Notes under the pieces: model-generated
Database searches by the model: none
Seen by the model: the letters and a program-made list of their open reading frames with translations, nothing else
What the model was told of the DNA's origin: nothing
Shown here: positions 1 to 44,981 of the stretch, piece by piece
Numbering within the stretch: position 1 is the stretch's first letter
How the letters are laid out: every line of letters starts with the position of its first letter
Assembly: GCA_964019155.1 (NCBI GenBank)
Contig: OZ025246.1
Coordinates: 1,625,105 to 1,689,104, forward strand
DNA length: 64,000 nt
Origin: Osedax fenrisi
Taxonomy: Eukaryota > Annelida > Polychaeta > Sabellida > Siboglinidae
Direction of reading: 5' to 3'
Made by a program: the position numbers and the translations under genes

Positions 1-245
1 TAAGCCCCACCCCCACACTGTATACCCCTCCCACACTATAAGCCCCTCCCCCTCTTAACTGTCGACCATCAGAAATCACTGCCCGACATGGTAAACCCCT
101 CCTCCACACTATAAGCCCCTCCCCTCTTACCTGTCGACCACCAGAAATCACTGCCCGACATGGTAAGCTCCTCCCACAATATAAGCCCCTCCCCCTCTTA
201 CCTGTCGACCACCAGAAATCACTGCCCGACATGGTAAGACCCAGC
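1..245. repeat. Minisatellite of about 70 bp duplicating an exon end and 5' splice site
   Basis: Three imperfect tandem copies, with exon-like cores near 66-100, 131-166 and 202-237. Read on the minus strand, each core carries the last ~36 bases of the lectin exon at 202-340 followed by the start of its intron. The copies nearest the exon keep the donor gtaagag after CGACAG; in the outermost copy the donor is mutated. The array runs off the left edge. Confidence 0.8.
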
Positions 246-340
246 CACACTCCGTTACTGGACGACATCACCTTTCTCATGCCTCCGTTGATGACTCTTT
301 GTAACTCTCCGCTCTCTATTGTCACCATGCTGGTGCCGAC
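202..340 (-). CDS. C-type lectin-like domain exon (partial gene)
   Basis: Minus-strand internal exon bounded by an acceptor (a pyrimidine-rich tract ending ctccgtcag) and a strong donor (CGACAG then gtaagag). The only sensible frame reads 46 codons without a stop. It contains a MVTIES segment, then WLGL followed by FWWST. This matches the C-type lectin fold, in which a VxI strand precedes the WIGL core motif and a W-x-W-S-x-G strand. Such domains bind carbohydrate or protein ligands outside the cell. The domain's first cysteine half would be encoded upstream (higher coordinates) and the calcium or ligand loop downstream, beyond the window edge. The exon ends in phase 1. I see no matching neighbouring lectin exon with certainty; the doubtful exon at 9289-9387 could belong to the same gene. 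Pseudogene status cannot be excluded from one exon. Confidence 0.6.
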
Positions 341-1952
341 CTGACGGAGGTCAGAGTTCGTGTAGATTAGAGGTCATTAATATATACGATGCATTCGATA
401 CATTTATATTTCCGACTAAATACGATGTATTTTCAATTAAAAATTTGATGTCAATTCTCCTCGTATAGCGAATATATTAGAGTATGGATTATTTTTAAAT
501 TATATATTTAAATAATATTTTAAATACCTCATTTTTTGTATAAAGCTGTACAATATATTGATACAGTAGTCAATGATTTATTACAAGTGTTTATATGTAC
601 AGAGAGGTTGCGTTGTAGGCCATAGTAGATATGTGTTTATTAGTATTCTGCTATACACTGATTGTACTTCTGTGTAATGTATATTTGTGAACATTTTATT
701 TCGTAAAAATAATCGTATCGTATTGAAGTATGGTCTAGGAATACATATTTGAATTCGATACACGAATCAATGCAGAAACTCGTTTTAAAATTAATGATTT
801 CAATATGATTATATTCAAATTATAAAATATAAAAATGTAATACGAATTATATTATTTAGAATGATGAAATAAATAGAATAGAAAACAATGTTTCAATTCG
901 AACTGAATTTATAAATAAATTCGTATTTTTAATCAGTTTTTTATTCAGATAGAAATACAAATTCGATAAAATGAATGCATTTTTATTTTACAAATAATTA
1001 AATATCCTAGTTTTATAGGATGTGAAATCATTGAAATATAATGAATATACCACTGAATAGTGCGGAGTACAAAGAGAACCATTGAAGAGATAGCGATCGG
1101 ACATCTTGTCACTTCGATGGTATATATTATAGGTAGTAGTTATAATGCCTAGATGTACCTAGTATGTATTAATATAGACAGTGATGAAGTGATGTTAGTC
1201 ACATCATCCACACACATGTATGTAACTATGAATGCTGTATATTAAATAGGTGATGTGTATATACACCAGCGATATAAAGGGTAGGTTGTGACTGCAGTGC
1301 CTCTATCACCATATCACACTACATTCAATTGCTTATCCACTTTCTCACTACATCATGATGGTTACGGTGCATACTATACACAAGCTGTCTTCACTCTTTA
1401 TCAGTGACATTAATACTACTACAATAGCATAGAAATACAAAGTTTTAGATAATATTGTACTGCAATCAATACATATATATATATAATGTTTATATTAGTA
1501 AATTACTAATAGTAATACTAATAGTAATATAGTAGTTTTAAAAAATATATACAATTAAGAAATCTTAAATTCAAATATTTATTTTTGAAGATCGTACTTA
1601 AATTTGATGAAAAAGCATTTATTTGTTGACAATGTTGGCCGACTTTTCTGTGAATAATGAATACTAACATAAAGAACATAGAATAGTTATATACTATATC
1701 AACACTACCTATACACTACCTATACTATACCTATACTACCTATACTATATCTATACTCTACTATAATATATCTACCTGACTGGTAGTTACTAACATTCCT
1801 GCAATGTTCTTCGGCTTGGTAATATTTTCTCTCCGTGTCTATGAAATAGTAGCATCTAGAAGAGAATGGGATTTCATTAAATAGTGACTAAGCAGTACTA
1901 TGATTGACAGCTGAAACTAGTTCGCAAGTGTTAACATTTATTGTAATACTTA
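341..1952. other. AT-rich non-coding DNA
   Basis: No convincing exon on either strand. Around 1270-1375 lies a diverged copy of a dispersed repeat also seen at 18205-18315; both contain the shared string CAATTGCTTATCCACTTTCT. Degenerate CTATAC runs occur near 1700-1760. Confidence 0.6.
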
Positions 1953-2655
1953 TTCTGACTTATACACGTAATCAGTTCTGACTTATACATGTAAACCTGT
2001 CTGACTTATACATATAAACATGTCTGACTTATACATGTAATCAGTTCTGACTTATACATGTAAACCTGTCTGACTTATACATATAAACATGTCTGACTTA
2101 TACATGTAATCAGTTCTGACTTATACATGTAAACAGTTCTGACTTATACATGTAAACCTGTCTGACTTATACATATAAACATGTCTGACTTATACATGTA
2201 ATCAGTTCTGACTTATACATGTAAACAGTTCTGACTTATACATGTAAACCTGTCTGACTTATACATGTAAACAGTTCTGACTTACACATGTAAACCTGTC
2301 TGACTTATACATGTAAACCTGTCTGACTTATACATGTAAACCTGTCTGACTTATACATGTAAACAGTTCTGACTTATACATGTAAACATGTCTGACTTAT
2401 ACATGTAAACAGTTCTGACTTACACATGTAAACCTGTCTGAGTTATACATGTAAACCTGTCTGACTTATACATGTAAACATGTCTGACTTATACATGTAA
2501 ACCTGTCTGACTTATACATGTAAACAGTTATGACTTATACATGTAAACATGTCTGACTTATACATGTAAACAGTTCTGACTTATACATGTAAACAGGTCT
2601 GACTTATACATGTAAACATTTCTGACTTATACATGTAAACCTGTCTGACTTATAC
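1953..2655. repeat. 23-bp minisatellite, about 30 copies
   Basis: Head-to-tail units of the form TCTGACTTATACATGTAAAC followed by a variable trinucleotide (CTG, ATG or AGT type). Units vary at few positions, which suggests recent expansion or homogenisation. The variants alternate in a higher-order pattern at the left end. There is no coding potential. Confidence 0.92.
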
Positions 2656-2790
2656 AGTATATAATCTTGACAACTAGTACACTACTCACAGATCCGATAA
2701 TAACTGATATCATATAGTTGATATTTATGAAGAGATGTAAAACTAGATTAATATCTAAACTGCAAATTCAAAGTTTTAAGATATTTTGTT

Positions 2791-2990
2791 AAATTATCTT
2801 GTATAATATACATGTATATTAATATATATGATATGAATCATATCATATGATATATAATTAATATGTATATTATATTTTGTTATATTATTATTTTGTTAAA
2901 TTATCTTGTATAATATACATGTATATTAATATATATGATATGAATCATATCATATGATATATAATTAATATGTATATTATATATATATGT
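2791..2990. repeat. Tandem duplication of an about 105-bp AT-rich block
   Basis: The block from about 2791 recurs almost unchanged from about 2896. Each copy contains the near-palindrome ATATGAATCATATCATATGA. Confidence 0.8.
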
Positions 2991-3361
2991 ATATTATAAT
3001 TGTATACTATTTGGATAAATATTACGCGATGTAGTAGATTGTCAAAGAATGAGGAAATAACATGGTTTTACTTTTGAAATTCAATGTGATTTAAAAGGTA
3101 AAACAATGTGATTTCCTAAAAGGTTATGTAACTGTAGATAAGGATGTAAGTGACGGCATCCTAACCTTCCTTTGTGGGTTAGTGTCAGACTCGCGTCGTA
3201 AAAGTGGGCATCACATCCTGTTTGAATCAATGGAGGTATAAGTAAGGTTGATGAGTGTATGTGTGGTAGCGCTACTGACTTGTGGGTAACAGATTAGCTG
3301 TGACGTTGAATGTGACAGGCATTATATTGTTATTGTTTACTAAATTGTTATCTGAATACTT

Positions 3362-3565
3362 TGGTGTATGTATGATGTATGGTGTGTGTGTGTGTGGGGT
3401 GTACTTGGTGTGTGTGTGTGGGGTGTAATTGGTGTGTGTGTGGGGGGTGTACTTGGTGTGTGTGTGGGGGTGTAATTGGTGTGTGTGTGTATGTGTATAT
3501 ATGTGTGGGATATGTATATATGTGTGTTTGTGTGGGATGTGTGTGTGTGTGTATGTGTGTGTGAA
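3362..3565. repeat. GT-rich microsatellite and minisatellite
   Basis: Tandem units of GGGTGTACTTGGTGTGTGTG type grade into plain GT repeats. Open frames here on both strands are composition artefacts. Confidence 0.85.
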
Positions 3566-4152
3566 CATATATATTTCAAAGATTTTCCGAAGGAAAGATA
3601 TAACACTTACGCGAAATCGTGTAATTCGAATTTGTATACAAAATACCCTGGTGCCACCTATAGCGGGTTACTTTTAGGAACTATGAGTTGTTTATAATGT
3701 AAATTCGTATTTAACTATACACTTTTAAAATGTTAAATAATATGCTTTAAATTAATATTTATATGATGAAAACTAAGTGTTCATTACTAATATATAACAA
3801 ACAAATATGATATTGCATGTAATTTAATAGAGCAATGAAAATATTGTTGTATGCAAACAGAGCCGAACCTAAATCTATTTCAGTGATTTCGATACTACTG
3901 CTAGCAGCGGTTGGGGATATTACTAAATTACGTTGAATGCATAGGGAGTGTTATATCTTTGCTTCGCAAAATCTTTGTATATTTGATATAGAGTTGATCA
4001 CACAATATCATTAGTTATACACTACTTCTTAGGGTACTGGTATGTAAACATGCTGACCTACATTACATGTGTATTCGATAGCATTTCATTATAACATTAC
4101 AATATTGATAGATTTCAATAATATTTGTTGTGTATAAATATATTGAAACTAT

Positions 4153-4217
<65 letters not shown>

Positions 4218-5204
4218 TCGATAATCATTAATCGGAATTATCAAGAACAATATTTATACAGTAACACTATTTGTTTATTTCTATAACGTATGTTATCGTT
4301 AGCAAATATTAATGATTTACACTTTCAATTATATTTTCGACTATTTATTTTTAAAATAAATTATCAATCAAAAATAATCTGATTCCTTCGATTTCTCTAT
4401 AAAATAATATATTAATTATAGAATAGTATGTATATTATAAATATATGTATTTTCTTATTATTAGTGCTAGCATGAATTTAAACCCACGGTATTAGATTCA
4501 GATGGGAGTAATACTGGATTTTAAATAAACAAACAGTTAATAATACTCCAGCATGGTTGACATCTATACTATGTGGGAGGAACAGGAGGACTTGTTTATT
4601 ACGATACAGTGATCACGAGAGAATGAGTCATACTAGTACCCTTGTGATTTCATCATTGTTTAAATATATACTATATGGTATATGTGTGTCGGTGTATTGA
4701 TAACCCTAGCTTTATCTGTATCACTGTATTAATAAGTAGATAATAATGATACGGAGTTATAATGTATTTATATAATATAATGCATACATATATATATAGA
4801 AATAGTAGTGAAAGATTCAATTACGAATTAACAAATAAATACATAATATAAATTGAAATAAAAAACTAATAAAGTCATCTATTTCTATTATATGCTTGAT
4901 ATATAATGCCAGGGATATAATGTGTATATATATATATAGATAAACTGTTTTTTAATATGATTATTTTAATATAATTGAAATATACGATACAATTGAAATA
5001 TATAAATGAATCTGTCTCTATAGATACAGCTGAGAGCGGTTGGTATGTCTCATTAAATAGCTAATAGTTCATGTTTGTTATACAGCCTTATTTATTATTA
5101 ATATCATCAATGTGTATATATATATATGTTTATTTATATTCTCGTGTGTTCCCTAGCCTATTGTCAGTGCACTTTAGGAGGGTCTATTGTGACTATTTTC
5201 GTTC
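3566..5204. other. AT-rich non-coding DNA with a TA microsatellite
   Basis: Contains a long TA run at about 4158-4216. Around 4268-4385 lies an unclassified dispersed repeat that recurs inverted at about 46500-46600, sharing ATAACGTATGTTATCGTTAG. Part of it also resembles 58745-58805. No exon is supported. Confidence 0.6.
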
Positions 5205-5560
5205 ACTTTAAGGGTGCGTTTTTTGTAACATACCAACGTTCCATATAGGCAAGCGTTTTTAGTAACGTACCAACATCGCATCTGTATTCACATACATGTA
5301 AATGCAGATGGTACGTTACAAATAACGCAATATCCCAATATACCAATGTCCCAACGTACCAATGTCCCATCTACACACTGGAATGATAGTATGTATTATG
5401 GGGTGTTTCTCGTAGACATCTGTATTAATTACATGTATAATTGCATGTGTTTCAGATGGTACGTTGGGATGTGGTGTCGGAAATGTAGTACCAACGTAGC
5501 ATCTGAATTTACATGTAAATAAATACAGATAGGACGTCGTTGGTATGTTACAGAAAACGC
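5205..5560. repeat. Cluster of inverted repeats around CATCTG...CAGATG
   Basis: Several copies of a motif with ACGTACCAACATCGCATCTG and its complement surround ACATGTAAAT. They form imperfect palindromes at about 5268-5322 and 5455-5550. This could be a decayed foldback element. No coding sequence is seen. Confidence 0.5.
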
Positions 5561-5595
5561 AGCTCGACACACAACTACACTAGCATATAATAACT

Positions 5596-5893
5596 GCCTG
5601 TGTGGCTCAGTGGCTAAGGTGTCAGACACACAAGCAGTAGGACACGGATTCGAGCCTAGTCCGGACCATTAATTAATTTTATAAAATATATATTCAAATA
5701 ATATTTAGAAGTGATCGTATATAATTGTGTATAAATAAATGATCGACTCTCGTTAAAACCATGGATGCATTTAACATTAAAGAGGTTTCGTAGGGACATT
5801 AGAGCCATATATGATTATAAGTATAAATGTTTTCTAAGTTCTTGGATGGGATGAAAGGACTCCACCAAATAAAATAACAATAATAACAATTTG
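5596..5893 (+). mobile_element. tRNA-derived SINE
   Basis: The head has Pol III promoter boxes: an A box (TGGCTCAGTGG) and a B box (GATTCGAGCCT). A body shared with four other copies in the window follows (GTGATC...ATAAATGATCG...CCATGGATG...GGGACATTAGAGC), ending in GAAAGGACTCCACCAAAT and a TAACAA-type tail. The element moves by borrowing a LINE's reverse transcriptase; the partner LINE is not identified. Confidence 0.85.
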
Positions 5894-8544
5894 AACTAAT
5901 GAATTAGTATTGATGAATATTCATATATAATATTAGTATAGATGGTGTTAATTTAACACTGTTTAACACGAGAAACCTTAGTAACATGAAAGTTATACAG
6001 TCACATAGTGTTCACAGTAATTATTACAACTTATCAACTACATAATTATTGGTTGTATAATATGTTACATTATTTGTATCTGATGTATATATAGATATAT
6101 GTATATTATAATATATTAGCATTAGAATCTGCTTACACAATAATAATACAATTATTGAGATATACACACAGATATAGCAAACACTCTCACTGTATATTGT
6201 GAATGCTGAATGATGTCATCATTATTGCATAACTATTGTCACTGATCAACCAATAGAATTAGGCCAATAGAACTGTCATTGTTCGGCTAACCCAGTTAAC
6301 AATAGCAGCACAGCATGATACATGTGTGTGTGTATGATAATAGGTTGTACATTCACAATGGCACATGGATACCACTATATCCAACACTCTCTATTTTAGG
6401 TTGCTGTCAATCAATTCAGTAGGTGAGTCATAAGCAGGGTGTGACTCATCATGTTATTAGAATCCTGGGGGGGGGGTCGTTTTGAAGTATATATCAGTGA
6501 ACTCTTCTGTGTGTAGAAGTAGGTCTGTAGAGGGGTGGGGTGTAGGGGTAACTAAACCGTGAGTAACTGTGCACTTTATACTGTGTGGTAATACCAAGGA
6601 CAGTCTTCTGTAATACTATAATACCAATAAATACATTCTCTTTATATCAGTGGGTAATAATAGTACATGTATTGTGTGATCAGGTGTTAATGTTCTGATT
6701 ACTACAAAGATAATGTGTCTGTTATGTAAGATAAAGTGCTGGCATGTAAGGTGTGAACTAGATAGCTAGGTAGATGAAACAATGTGTGTTAGGGTAATGA
6801 GTGCATCCATTGCCCCCCCCCCAGGTTTACTTTGATTGACAGCAACCAGATGTGCTTAACAACAGCCCTTAAGTGGTGCTACCTATGATACAAGTGATCT
6901 CATTCCAAGTGATTTCATGCTTATCAGTGATTTCTGCTAGATCATATGTATTAATATACATCATTATTTATAAATAGTAGAAATGACAGTACATGATCAC
7001 CAAACCACACATCATTAGATCATAGATACTGGTACCTACTTAGCACTATTGCATAACCCCATTACATAACAGGAGCTATGGGCTATAGTCATTGTACTAC
7101 TTCAGGCAGTATAGATATGGCCTGTAGGTATTGTAGTAAGATAAGTATCTATCTAGGATACATACAGGTTATAATCGAAGAATAACGGTAAACTATAAAA
7201 GCCTTACGAGATTATAACAACATATACTATATAATAACATACTTGCGTTATGGTTAGCATGTAATATGTATCCTCTATACTTCAGACTATACATTTGCTT
7301 AAATACATTATCAATCAACAATAGACAACAATAGTGATCAATAGTACACACATATATAACCACAAGCTAATATCTTATGGAAGCGTAACGAGACGACAAC
7401 TATGATGTGATGTAGAAGTCAGGAGGCAAGGAGGCAGTTCTATCACAACAGCCGCGAGAACAGTGTATCACCCATACCATCATACATCTCGAGGCTATGT
7501 TTACACATGTTAAACTGAACAATGATGTGTTACATGGATACACTGTTTAATACTACCTGTCCATTAGCACTGTCAGTATCACATGCTGTGTGGGGTTTAA
7601 ACTCAAACATTACATCTATAACAACATGTAACCATGTATTATTACACTCTTTATATTAAGGTGTGAATCATGTTCTAGTGAAATCATACACACCTACAAT
7701 TGTATATATATAGTATATAGATTGGATTGAATGTAGGTCACGATTAAATAAATAAAATACATGACCTACTTATTTAGATATGAACATTATCTGTATAGTA
7801 AACAAATAATTAATCATTCCTTGATTAATTACCAAGTTATCATAGGTTTAATAAACACTTTCCCTATCTTTATACATGCCCTTAAAAGGGGTTTTATATA
7901 AGCTAAGGTATGCTTTATATTATAGCCATTATACCCAGAGTATTATATTATAATGTCAAAGGATAAACATCTACACATGTAATCAGATACAATATACATC
8001 TATAACCTATGCCTTTCACGTTACCTATAACATTATTTAAAACATTAAATTATAAACAATATACTTAAACACGAAACAATAAAACTGAAATAAGAATGGA
8101 TTAACATTGAATTACATGTAACTGTGAATAGGGGAGGGAGATCTAAGTTAATTATAATACGACTATAAGCATCTATACAAGGATCATATCGCCTTAATTG
8201 GCAACTATCAACTATTTCGAGACTGACCTATATGATTTATATGTGTATGTTGATAGTAAACTATTACTATTAGAGATAATGTGGAGAGGTATATAATCAC
8301 ATGCAAAGAGTTATATACATAGAGGAATACATGTACAATTTACTGATTAATAGTAACTATTAGTATCACTGTCACTATGGTTTATTGCACAGTATGTCTG
8401 CAACTATAACTACACTACTATGGACTGGTAGAGGGACACCTTATCTATTAATGTATACATCTATATGTATATATTAGAGATGAAAACATAATACACTTCT
8501 ATAAATATAAATGTTCCGATTAAATATAATCTATACACAAACAC

Positions 8545-8550
<6 letters not shown>
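5894..8550. other. AT-rich non-coding DNA
   Basis: Apart from the MITE at 6399-6847, I see no exon, RNA gene or recognisable element. Confidence 0.55.
6399..6847. mobile_element. MITE-like element with 16-bp terminal inverted repeats
   Basis: GGTTGCTGTCAATCAA at the left end is matched by its exact reverse complement at the right end. Inside, an AATCCTGGGGGGG stretch near the left is mirrored by CCCCCCCCCAGG near the right. There is no open frame, so it would be a non-autonomous DNA transposon of about 450 bp. The target-site duplication is unclear. Confidence 0.6.

Positions 8551-8627
<77 letters not shown>
8551..8627. repeat. TA dinucleotide microsatellite
   Basis: More than 35 uninterrupted TA units. 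Confidence 0.95.
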
Positions 8628-8635
<8 letters not shown>

Positions 8636-9288
8636 TAATAAATATGGATAAGACAGGATGAAAGTATACATTAATTTAATACATTATCTATATATTTAGA
8701 TATGTTACCACACACACACACATACACATAGATTGATATATGTATGGTAAAGTATTAGATTGAATGTGATGACATGTATGGATGTTAACAAGCATACACA
8801 CACACACATGTATATAGAATGGTAGCGATGGTACAGATAACATGGCTGGGGTATTACTGCTGCTCTGATTAATGTCTTTATGTATGTATGTATGTATGTA
8901 TGTATGACGTATAGCTTGTAGCATGGTAGTACAGACAATATGTCTAGTGGATACAGTTAGTGTAATGTATATGTGTATGTGTGTGTATATGGGTGTGTGT
9001 GTATGTGTGGGTGTGTGGGTGTGTGTATGTGGGTGTGTGTGTGTTTGGGTGTGTTGGTGAGTATATATATATAGTTTTATATGTTATTATATGTTTTTAC
9101 ATGTTATTATATTATTATATGTATTTATATATTATAAAATATATTTGAGTTAATTCCTATAGGTGACATAGTATTCATTGATATATATGATTAATGCATG
9201 CATTGTATTAACGTGATCTCATCTGAACAACCTCTGAGTGACTACTTCTACTGGTGGGCTCCCCTTGTAGTAGGACATGAACACTAAC
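8628..9288. other. Non-coding DNA with GT and TATG microsatellites
   Basis: ATGT units lie at about 8879-8905, CA runs at about 8710 and 8795, and a GT-rich tract at about 8965-9060. The region 9230-9288 would be intron if the exon at 9289-9387 is real. Confidence 0.6.
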
Positions 9289-9387
9289 CTTGGACAGAAC
9301 CTTGAACCACGCGAGTGCATAGTATCGCTGTTAAACAGATGCAGAATAGTCCCAGCTTCTGTGTCATCATCGGTGATGGAGAGGAAG
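9289..9387 (-). CDS. Doubtful exon, minus strand
   Basis: On the minus strand a CTACAG acceptor precedes an open segment that reads FLSITDDDTEAGTILHLFNS and continues to a CCAAG donor followed by gttagt. It is 99 bases long and enters and leaves in phase 2. The composition is less AT-rich than its surroundings and the residue mix is protein-like, but I recognise no domain. The acceptor belongs to the last unit of the adjacent 20-bp minisatellite, so many equivalent acceptors lie upstream. It could belong to the same minus-strand gene as the lectin exon at 202-340, or be chance. Confidence 0.3.
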
Positions 9388-9735
9388 CTGTAGTGATGGG
9401 GAGGAAGCTGTAGCGAAGGGGAGGAAGCTGTAGTGAAGGGGAGGAAGCTGTAGTGAAGGGGAGGAAGCTGTAGTGAAGGGGAGGAAGCTGTAGTGATGGG
9501 GAGGAAGCTGTAGTGATGGGGAGGAAGCTGTAGTGATGGAGAGGAAGCTGTAGTGATGGAGAGGAAGCTGTAGTGAAGGGGAGGAAGCTGTAGTGATGGG
9601 GAGGAAGCTGTAGTGATGGAGAGGAAGCTGTAGTGATGGAGAGGAAGCTGTAGTGATGGAGAGGAAGCTGTAGTGATGGAGAGGAAGCTGTAGTGATGGG
9701 GAGGTGGGAGGAAGCTGTAGTGAAGGGGACTGGTA
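9379..9735. repeat. 20-bp minisatellite carrying a 3' splice-site motif
   Basis: About 17 copies of GAGGAAGCTGTAGTGAWGGG. On the minus strand each reads as a pyrimidine tract ending in CACTACAG, i.e. a repeated acceptor. The long minus-strand open frame through it is a consequence of the repeat. Confidence 0.9.
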
Positions 9736-9743
9736 TTAATACA

Positions 9744-10054
9744 TGTGTGTGAATGTGTATTGGCTAAGGCATCAGACACATAAGCAGTAGGACGCGGGTT
9801 CGAGCCTCGTCAGGACCATTAAAATAGGTCTTAGAATAATATTTAGAAGTGATCTTATATAATTGTGTATAAATCAATGATCAGCTTTCGTTAAAACCAT
9901 GGATAAATTAACACGAGAGCGGCTTCGAAGGAATATTAGAGCAATATGGTTATTAGTGAAAACTTCATCTAAGTTGCTGGATGCGATGAAAGGACTCCAC
10001 CAAAATAACAATATTAATAACAATAACAATAACAATAACAATAACAATAACAAT
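9744..10054 (+). mobile_element. tRNA-derived SINE with AACAAT tail
   Basis: Same family as 5596-5893. The head has a B box (GGTTCGAGCCT); the A box side is degraded. The body runs from AAAATAGGTCTTAGAATAAT to GGACTCCACC, followed by an AACAAT tail ending near 10054. Confidence 0.85.
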
Positions 10055-12708
10055 ATATGTGGAGAGATACAATGTAGTATGTGTTAACTTTAATACTTCT
10101 GCTGCTAAACATAAGGGGATAGTGGGTAAATGTAAATACATGAATCATACATATTAAAATAAGTGAATATAGTATCGCCATCTAGTGGGAGGAGAGTCAA
10201 GATTATTATAATGCATTAATTATTCATATATACATTTATGTAATATATGTATATTATATAATTTATAATATATATATATATTAAATAAATATAAATATAT
10301 ATTATACATATATGTTATATACTATATGTGATATGCAATGAAATAATATATTTGAATGTTGAGACTTTAATCATAAGTTTATTGTCTAAATACAGTATTA
10401 TTCAAATAACAAACTGCAATTTAACTATGATTGTTTTAAGTCGAAAAATGTAAACAAATTATATTTATATCTCATTTGATTATACCTACAAACTAGAATA
10501 CTTACAATTATAATAAATTATTACGAAAGAAGTTAGAAATAACTCATTATATTCTATTCAAAATTAAATAGATAATCGCAAAAATTCATAAGGAAAAATT
10601 AGAAAGAAAATTATCTAGAAATTTCAGCGATGCAATTAATTGATAGCTGCAGAATAAAATTTGCTGTGATCCTACCTGTATAGATGAATATAATAAATTA
10701 TATTTTTTGAATCCAAAAATCCAAAATGAATCTACGATGATCGTAGTACGATCTATATAATAATATAGATATTATACTTAGTAAGTATTAATTACTATAC
10801 CTTACCAGGTATATAGCTTGCTATAGATATTTAATATAGATGTAGAAAGTAACGAATCGTCTAATCTAAATATCACCCGTTATTTGTCTGCACTGTTATT
10901 AGCAAACTTTGCGAGACTTAATCAATGTAAATGAATAACTACACTTACCTGTTTAACTAAAAGTGATAGTGTATAACTAATGGGGTTAAGATGTCGGGGT
11001 AATTGTCGGGGTAATTATTAGGGGTAATTGTCTCGATAAGAAACACTGTTTCTATAATTACTCTGACATTTCCTAAATCTGATAATAATAATAATAATTA
11101 CATGAACAACTGCCTTGGAAGCTTAGAAGGCTGTAATCCGACTTGTAGATAGTAGGAAGTGGGTTCAAACCCCACTGACCAATCATGTTCTAAAACAAAT
11201 GTTAGTGATTAAATTTAAGTGATTTTAAATAATTTCATATAAAAATTATCAGCTTTCTTTTAAACCATGGATACCTTAACATGATAATGACTTCATATGG
11301 GTATTATAGCTATTTAGTTAAAAATAAAAACTTCATAACAATTACTGACTCGAATCAGTCTACAAAGATTAAAATAACAAAATAACAAAATAACAATAAC
11401 AAAAAACATTCACAAACCACAGAATATAGATACTAATCACGATATTAAGTTTAGAAAATAACATTAACCTAATGAATGCGTTATATATATATATATAATC
11501 AGTTAAATGTAAACAATATATTCTTTTTATAATTATACTCGAATTCATATCATCTCATCTTTAATATTTTTATATATTGATTGAAAATTATTATGTAAAC
11601 GATAAACTAAATATAAGTACATTTCTGTGATTGGGTCAAATACTTATTTTAAGTCGCTTCGTGTATTTTATAATCGTAACTTGTATGGCTAATCACGGTA
11701 TGATATCCTAGATTAATGCCAACTAAAGTCAATACTTAATATATCCCAACTATAGGTGACGATAGTCGACATCTAATTATGGAAATATAGTTACCATTGT
11801 AGGAATTATGACAACACATTATAATAATGATTATTGGGATATGTGAATTATTGTCTTTAGTTGGCTGTACTCTAGGGATTCATATCCGATATAGTATCGG
11901 TATAATATCGTGATCAATTATTGATTCAATTTCATATATTAAATGTAATTAATGAATTATAAATAGGATAATTTACACTGTAAGTTACAGTGTAACAGTG
12001 ACTGTGCACGATATATAATGATTATAGGTTACCTATAATAATTATAATCACCAAACCAACTTAAACAACTCCTCACGAAATAACTTCGGCCAATATATCT
12101 TGTTTAACAATGAAATAGGTTACATTGTCGATCTTGTTACCGAATTAATTTAATTCTTAATTACTAAGAGTCTAAAATTGTAAGACGTATTATTATAATA
12201 ATTATTATAATTTGAATTCAATTAAAATTGTAACAGAATTATTACAATTAAAATTATTGTAATTGTAATTATAACTATTATGTAATTACTATTAGTAATA
12301 CTAATATTATAAATACAATATTCAATATTATATTGAATATAATTATTATAAATAGTATTATATTATACTATTATAATGATATTAAAATATAATATTTTTT
12401 AAATAATTTATAAAATAATGTTATATTATTTATATATTGATATATTCTTAAACTCGTATACCTTCTTATTCCTCTATATGAATAATATATAATTTAGGAT
12501 AATGGTAGTTAAATTAATAATAAATATAATAGGAATAAATTAATGATATATTTATCAATATAAAATTTATTAATGATAAAATTATATTTTGTTTATTTAT
12601 AAATATATGCCAAATTGTAGGCGTTCCATAACATTAAAATAAACCAATTAAATTATTCGTTTTTAAATTAAGTATCTATGTATACTTCCGTTTATATTCT
12701 GTTTTAAA
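10055..12708. other. AT-rich intergenic DNA upstream of the MAP7-family gene
   Basis: No exon is supported except the element at 11105-11410. The promoter of the downstream gene should lie here or in an unseen 5' UTR exon, but no core promoter element stands out against the AT background. Confidence 0.5.
11105..11410 (+). mobile_element. Old diverged tRNA-derived SINE
   Basis: Head with B box GGGTTCAAACCCC, then body landmarks shared with the younger copies (AAATTATCAGCTTTC, AACCATGGATACCTTAACAT) and an AATAACAAAATAACAA tail. It is clearly more diverged than the other copies, so the family has been active over a long time. Confidence 0.7.

Positions 12709-44981
<32,273 letters not shown>

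Noticed and set aside
1953..2655. CRISPR-like array
   Set aside because: There are no unique spacers; units are contiguous and the genome is eukaryotic.
5596..5668. Genuine tRNA gene
   Set aside because: A and B boxes are present but the acceptor stem does not pair, and the sequence continues into a body shared with other copies, so it is a SINE.
9219..9779. 186-codon minus-strand frame
   Set aside because: Mostly the 20-bp minisatellite read in a frame without stops; only the non-repeat end is kept as a doubtful exon.
9899..10087. 62-codon frame starting MDKLTRERLRRNIRAIW
   Set aside because: It lies inside the SINE body and tail and is not conserved as a frame in the other copies.
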